In this document: positions 60,301 through 64,000 of the stretch, one piece after another
Layout of the letters: every line of letters begins with the position of its first letter
Position numbering within the stretch: the first letter of the stretch is position 1
Assembly (NCBI GenBank): GCA_950295325.1
Contig: OX485805.1
Span: 47,330,758-47,394,757, forward strand
Length of the DNA: 64,000 nt
Direction: 5' to 3'
Source: Polytrichum commune
Taxonomy: Eukaryota; Streptophyta; Polytrichopsida; Polytrichales; Polytrichaceae
The notes under the pieces: generated by a model
The model's input: the letters and a program-made list of their open reading frames with translations, nothing else
Databases searched by the model: none
Told to the model about the DNA's origin: nothing
Position numbers and translations under genes: made by a program

Positions 60301-60401
60301 AGCAGGTTACAGCCCATTCTAGTCCACACTGCTAACTTGCATGTTGAAACTGTTGAAACTGTATACTTGCAGGTGGTGCAGGCAGGGGCCGTAGTCAATG
60401 A
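57330..60401 (+). CDS. LSM4: LSm4, Sm-like protein of the LSm1-7/LSm2-8 rings, 161 aa, seven coding exons
   Basis: Exons: 57330-57332 (only the ATG), 58760-58801, 59030-59128, 59254-59331, 59587-59626, 59875-60069 and 60373-60401; all introns are GT-AG, and the joined frame has 162 codons ending in TGA. Exons 2-4 give the highly conserved core ([56 protein letters not shown]), covering Sm1 (about 14-50) and Sm2 (about 60-75). Residues about 94-159 are an Arg/Gly-rich tail, a known feature of LSm4 (methylated RGG, P-body and RNA binding in other species). The protein is expected in nuclear LSm2-8 bound to the U6 snRNA 3' end and in cytoplasmic LSm1-7, which promotes decapping. The tail is somewhat longer than I would expect from Arabidopsis LSM4. 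Confidence 0.96.
57345..58095 (+). repeat. Five degenerate tandem repeats in LSM4 intron 1
   Basis: Each unit carries CTCGCAT.TCATG, then TTTTGAGCTCTTTTGAG, GAGCATCGGGATTTGTAGGT or close variants. The word TTTGTAGGTTAA (or variant) falls at 57441, 57604, 57753, 57915 and 58065, spacing 163, 149, 162 and 150 bp. The array starts just after the splice donor of the ATG-only exon and fills about half of the 1,427-bp intron. Confidence 0.85.
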
Positions 60402-61810
60402 GGTTCCCATACAGAAGTTCTCACTGGTGCCCCTTGTCCAGTGCTTGCAAAAAAAAAACATGATATCATTTGTGGAACTATGCTCTCGTAAAACGGCAAT
60501 GAGTGGACGATGTTTCTCAGGTCTGCTGGATTGCATTCTCAGAAACCCAAGCTCTGGTTGCTGTGACATGCTACTTTCTTGCTCCCCTTCTTCATGAAGG
60601 TCATCTTGCGAAGTAATTTTGAGTACTTCGTGCTGTTATCCATAGGACTCAGGAAGTGAAATAATTAATTCCACTATGTACATCTTGACCATTTTATGAA
60701 CAAGATGATGGAGCAAGGTACAATCACTCTATCGAGGTGTGGACTTTGTCCACAAGAAGCTGCCATACAAGCAGCAGTGGTTACGTTTGCAGGTGATAGG
60801 ACTTACCACAGGCTATTCATCTTGAAGGCTTGGTGGGATCTTTGAGCAAGAAAACCCTAGTGTGAGATATTCCTCCTCAGTCCCACCTTCACTGGGGAGA
60901 ATGAGGGCCCTCTCAAGCTCATAAGTTATTTGACAACTGCTGGTCAACCTTGTATGTCTTTTGTAATTATCATTGTAGTTATCTATTTTTGTGTCTTGTT
61001 CCTGTTAATTAGATAATGGCTTTAGTGTATGCAATTAATCCTGGCTTTTATTGTTTCACACCATCTGTTGGAGAATGTGCAATCTCTCACAGTGCAAGTC
61101 TTGGTACAGATTGTCTTGGGAAGCTTTGTACCGCCAAGAGTATTACTATTGGTGCAAGTTCAATTGAAGTACTGTCTTATGAAGCAGGGTTAAAATACAT
61201 AGTTTAGTTCTCAAATCTATGACAATTCTCTCCGTTCCTTCGTGGAAACGCAACTTGACTGCATGGACACAAATACTCATGATACCTTCACTGGCCTACT
61301 TGGCTGTTACATTTTCCACAACAACCGCATTTTGCTCGAGTTTTGAAGTCCACATGCTTTTTCTTCATACTTGCTTCCACTACTTGGAAAGTCATCAATT
61401 ACATAATCCAACAGTGTATGCCATGCAGGCTAGCTGACAGGTTGACATTCATGACCTCTAACTAAACATAAAATCCAAACTAAGAAACGCCTACAGTCTA
61501 ACTAACTCAAACTCCAACATGAGCTCGCTATACCAGATAGGCACCATAAAAATTACTTCAATTTCCAATATTTCACAGTCTACCTACACTCCTAAGGTAC
61601 AGTATATCCTACTGCCATTCTGAATCCTGATTCAAAGAAGCCTGGATAATCCTTCTCACAATTGTGCATGAAGAACTATGAAGAACTTTGAGACGGTCAG
61701 AGAGGGTTTCGAGCCTAGTGCACTCTTTTTTGAGATTGAAGTTGATAATAACCATTCAGTATGCTGGAGATCAGTCTGGTCTGTTGTGAAGCACACTGCA
61801 TCACTGTCCG
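60402..61810. other. LSM4 3' region and intergenic sequence, no further gene seen
   Basis: The first few hundred bases are probably the LSM4 3' untranslated region. Beyond about 61000 there is no protein-like open frame and no repeat boundary that I can place. Confidence 0.5.
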
Positions 61811-61811
61811 G

Positions 61812-62012
61812 GGAGAACCGGTGGTTAGATACAGATGAACTGGTTGAAGTTCGAAACTTCAGGAGGATTACCGATCATTTTAGAGGAATCTATAGAATAC
61901 ACCTCCAATGAATAAAGCAAAACCGGAAGATGTCAACATGTAACCGGCTGGATTTAGAATCACTAGGATCTTAAATTGACTATGCCCAAAAACTTCCCGG
62001 GCACTGCACTGC
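61812..62012 (-). repeat. B-family repeat, copy at 61.8 kb (reverse)
   Basis: Reverse complement of the B copy at 14331-14560. It contains GGGGAGAACCGG, GATGAACTGGTTGAAG, TTTAGAGGAATCTATAG, GAAGATGTCAACATGTAACC, AATCACTAGGATCTT and ends TATGCCCAAAAACTTCCCGG, which is the left terminus. Confidence 0.7.
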
Positions 62013-62788
62013 ACTGCATGTCATGCTGAGCTTGTCAATTTTGCTTCCAACTTTACAAGGGGTACAATGATGGTCATGAATATTGACATGAGTCACAGCC
62101 ACAGCCATGGGCAAAGCTGCTAGAATCGAAAGTATCTCTTGTTAAGTTACTGTTATAAGTTGCTAGGTGTTAGTACAAAATGCCTAGTCCTTGTGGCATC
62201 TTTTTGAGGAAGGTGATAAGTTTGAGAGGCACGACAGTACTAGCCGATAAGAACGAGACTGGCAGCATTTCTGGACATGACAAATAAGTGACTCTGACCA
62301 GGTTGTGTTCCAACACTGAGCCGCATTCCAACAAAGCCAGCTTAACGTGAGTGCACCTGTCATGAATTGTGTGAACAAGAATGGATTCTAATGAATAGAA
62401 ACAGATCCAAGTCTGAAATGCACATATCCGAAAGGAAGTCATTATAAGCTCATGTATAACTTCCGTCACATAATCACTTCAACTTTCAAAAATAGCATGT
62501 TCAACTATGGAGTCCTTCATTTGGAGTTGCTGATTGCTCATGTAAGTTTGATTTGGTTATCAAACCTCTATTTTATGTTGATGCATGAAGTGAGCCTAGT
62601 AGGTGAACTCACCTTTACACCTTTTTTTTTACGAAGATTTGAAGAGATTTTTACGAAGGCTGTATTCGGGATGGAAAGTTCTTGGATGAGAAATTTGCCT
62701 CTCAACATGTTGGCCATGTGTCAATCATGTGGCCTTGTTAAAAACCATAGGTGTATGTTAATGCAAAGCAACGCATAAGTATGGAGTA
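62013..62788. other. Intergenic, no gene seen
   Basis: No open frame resembling a protein and no recognised repeat in this stretch. Confidence 0.5.
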
Positions 62789-64000
62789 AAGGTACGTGGA
62801 CCCTATGTGCTTCTTAAATACACTTATGTATTTGGGTGGTATATGGCAAGGCTCGTCGTTAAGAGCTAACACTAAAAAGACACACCTTAAGATGAGATCA
62901 GATTATGTTTTCATTCAAATAACTTTATTTTAGGTTCATTAATTTACGTATTTGTGAGGGCATATTAATATGATCACTTAAAAAATAAGAAAAAAAAATC
63001 TTCACTTTGGTCTCTTATCGTTTAAAATTCTCACCATTGATGTTAGAACTTAAAATGATAGACTCAATAACTCAAAATTGCCAACTGGGTGGGATAGTTC
63101 CCAATCTCATCCAATGGTCAAAATGTTTGTGGATTGCGCACAATAGGGCCGCATACTTTACTTGGTGCCAGGTGAATGAAATCAGACACTCTAACTCTTC
63201 AATTTTGGCATGTACAAAGAGCATGAAGTTAATTAGGGGCGTTTTAGATGGGCCCGGCATCGTAACGTGTAATTGATCATGTCAAATGGTAGGCATAATA
63301 GTGAAGAACACAATTCATGAAGCAAGCTGCATAATTATTGTGAGTACGTGACCATCACAATGACTTAAGAATGATGCAAGCACGAATGGACAACTCCAAA
63401 ATTTGTGTCATTGTTGGTCACACCTTTGTGGTTGTGATCGATGTTTGTGTGTCGCCATGTCAAGAGCAAGGTAAGGTTGGCATATCTTAAACATGCATTT
63501 TTTCTTATTTATTTTCAAAGTGAAGATTCTCCAAGTTATTAAATTCTCATATAGGTATTCCCCGATTATGTGGACTATTGCATCTAGAATGGTTATTATA
63601 TCATGAGCACGTGGTCCAATCTCTTTTGAGCATATTGTCTAGAATAGTTATTGAATTTCAAACACATAGTTCAATCCCTTTTCAATACATGTCTTTTTGG
63701 TGTCCGTTCTTAGATTTACACCTAATTATTCACCACTAAAATATGTGTAGGTGTCCGTTCAAGGTGAAGGTTCGGATTAGGCACACCTACCTACTAGGTA
63801 TGTGGAACTTATGTGGTCACTCTTCTATATTGAACACCTATATTTGACTAGTATATGTCAATGATTGCAATAAACAAAGGAAACCCAAAAGAGGAGTGTT
63901 ATAACTATAATTTACTTTTGACAAATTTTCCATAATAGACAAACTTTAATAATACTGGTAGCTAGGTATGAAAGTTCTTGCATAGTATGTAAACCATGAA
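62789..64000. repeat. Cluster of E-family repeats at the right edge
   Basis: E-type ends GGTACGTGGACCCTATGTG at 62790 and GGTATGTGGAACTTATGTGG at about 63798, plus an internal E segment at about 63530-63760 (TCATATAGGTATTCCCCGAT, CACGTGGTCCAATCTCTTTT). All are diverged; no gene seen. Confidence 0.5.

Overview
The window looks like AT-rich nuclear DNA of a land plant. All four recognisable genes are plant-type: spliced with GT-AG introns or intronless, with plant family members or targeting signals, namely an LSm4 with the plant core sequence, an AMP-binding acyl-activating enzyme ending in the peroxisomal tripeptide SRL, and a plant DUF2062 membrane protein. The clade cannot be fixed from the sequence. 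Low gene density and many decayed terminal-inverted-repeat elements fit a large, repeat-rich genome.

Layout. 1-21,300 holds no gene I can support. It is a mosaic of short non-autonomous DNA transposons: families called B, C (CACTA-like ends), D and E here, a pogo/Lemi-type element and a foldback element. Several are nested in each other, and there is a GC-rich tandem triplication at 7,561-8,375. From about 21,300 to 42,100 lies one gene on the + strand whose four coding exons join in frame to a predicted 5,231-residue acidic protein. Its third exon alone is 14,053 bp and consists of degenerate Glu/Ala/Val/Pro repeats. From 42,737 to 46,000 on the - strand lies an intronless acyl-activating enzyme, convergent with the giant gene, with a tandemly repeated upstream region. 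From 47,355 to 50,640 there is a roughly 1.1-kb transposon-like element, a nested B/C pair and a tandem duplication carrying two palindromes with compensatory changes. From 50,734 to 51,555 (-) lies a two-exon DUF2062 gene whose intron contains a degenerate copy of the end of exon 1. From 53,040 to 57,050 no gene is seen. From 57,330 to 60,401 (+) lies a seven-exon LSM4 gene whose first coding exon is only the ATG and whose first intron holds five degenerate tandem repeats. The remainder is repeats.

The genes do not form a pathway: LSm4 acts in U6 snRNA/mRNA decay complexes, the acyl-activating enzyme is probably peroxisomal, and the DUF2062 protein is an uncharacterised membrane protein. The most unusual object is the giant repeat protein, which I do not recognise as a member of any named family. 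Exon boundaries and gene models were worked out by eye from splice signals and reading frame; transcription start sites and polyadenylation sites are not established.
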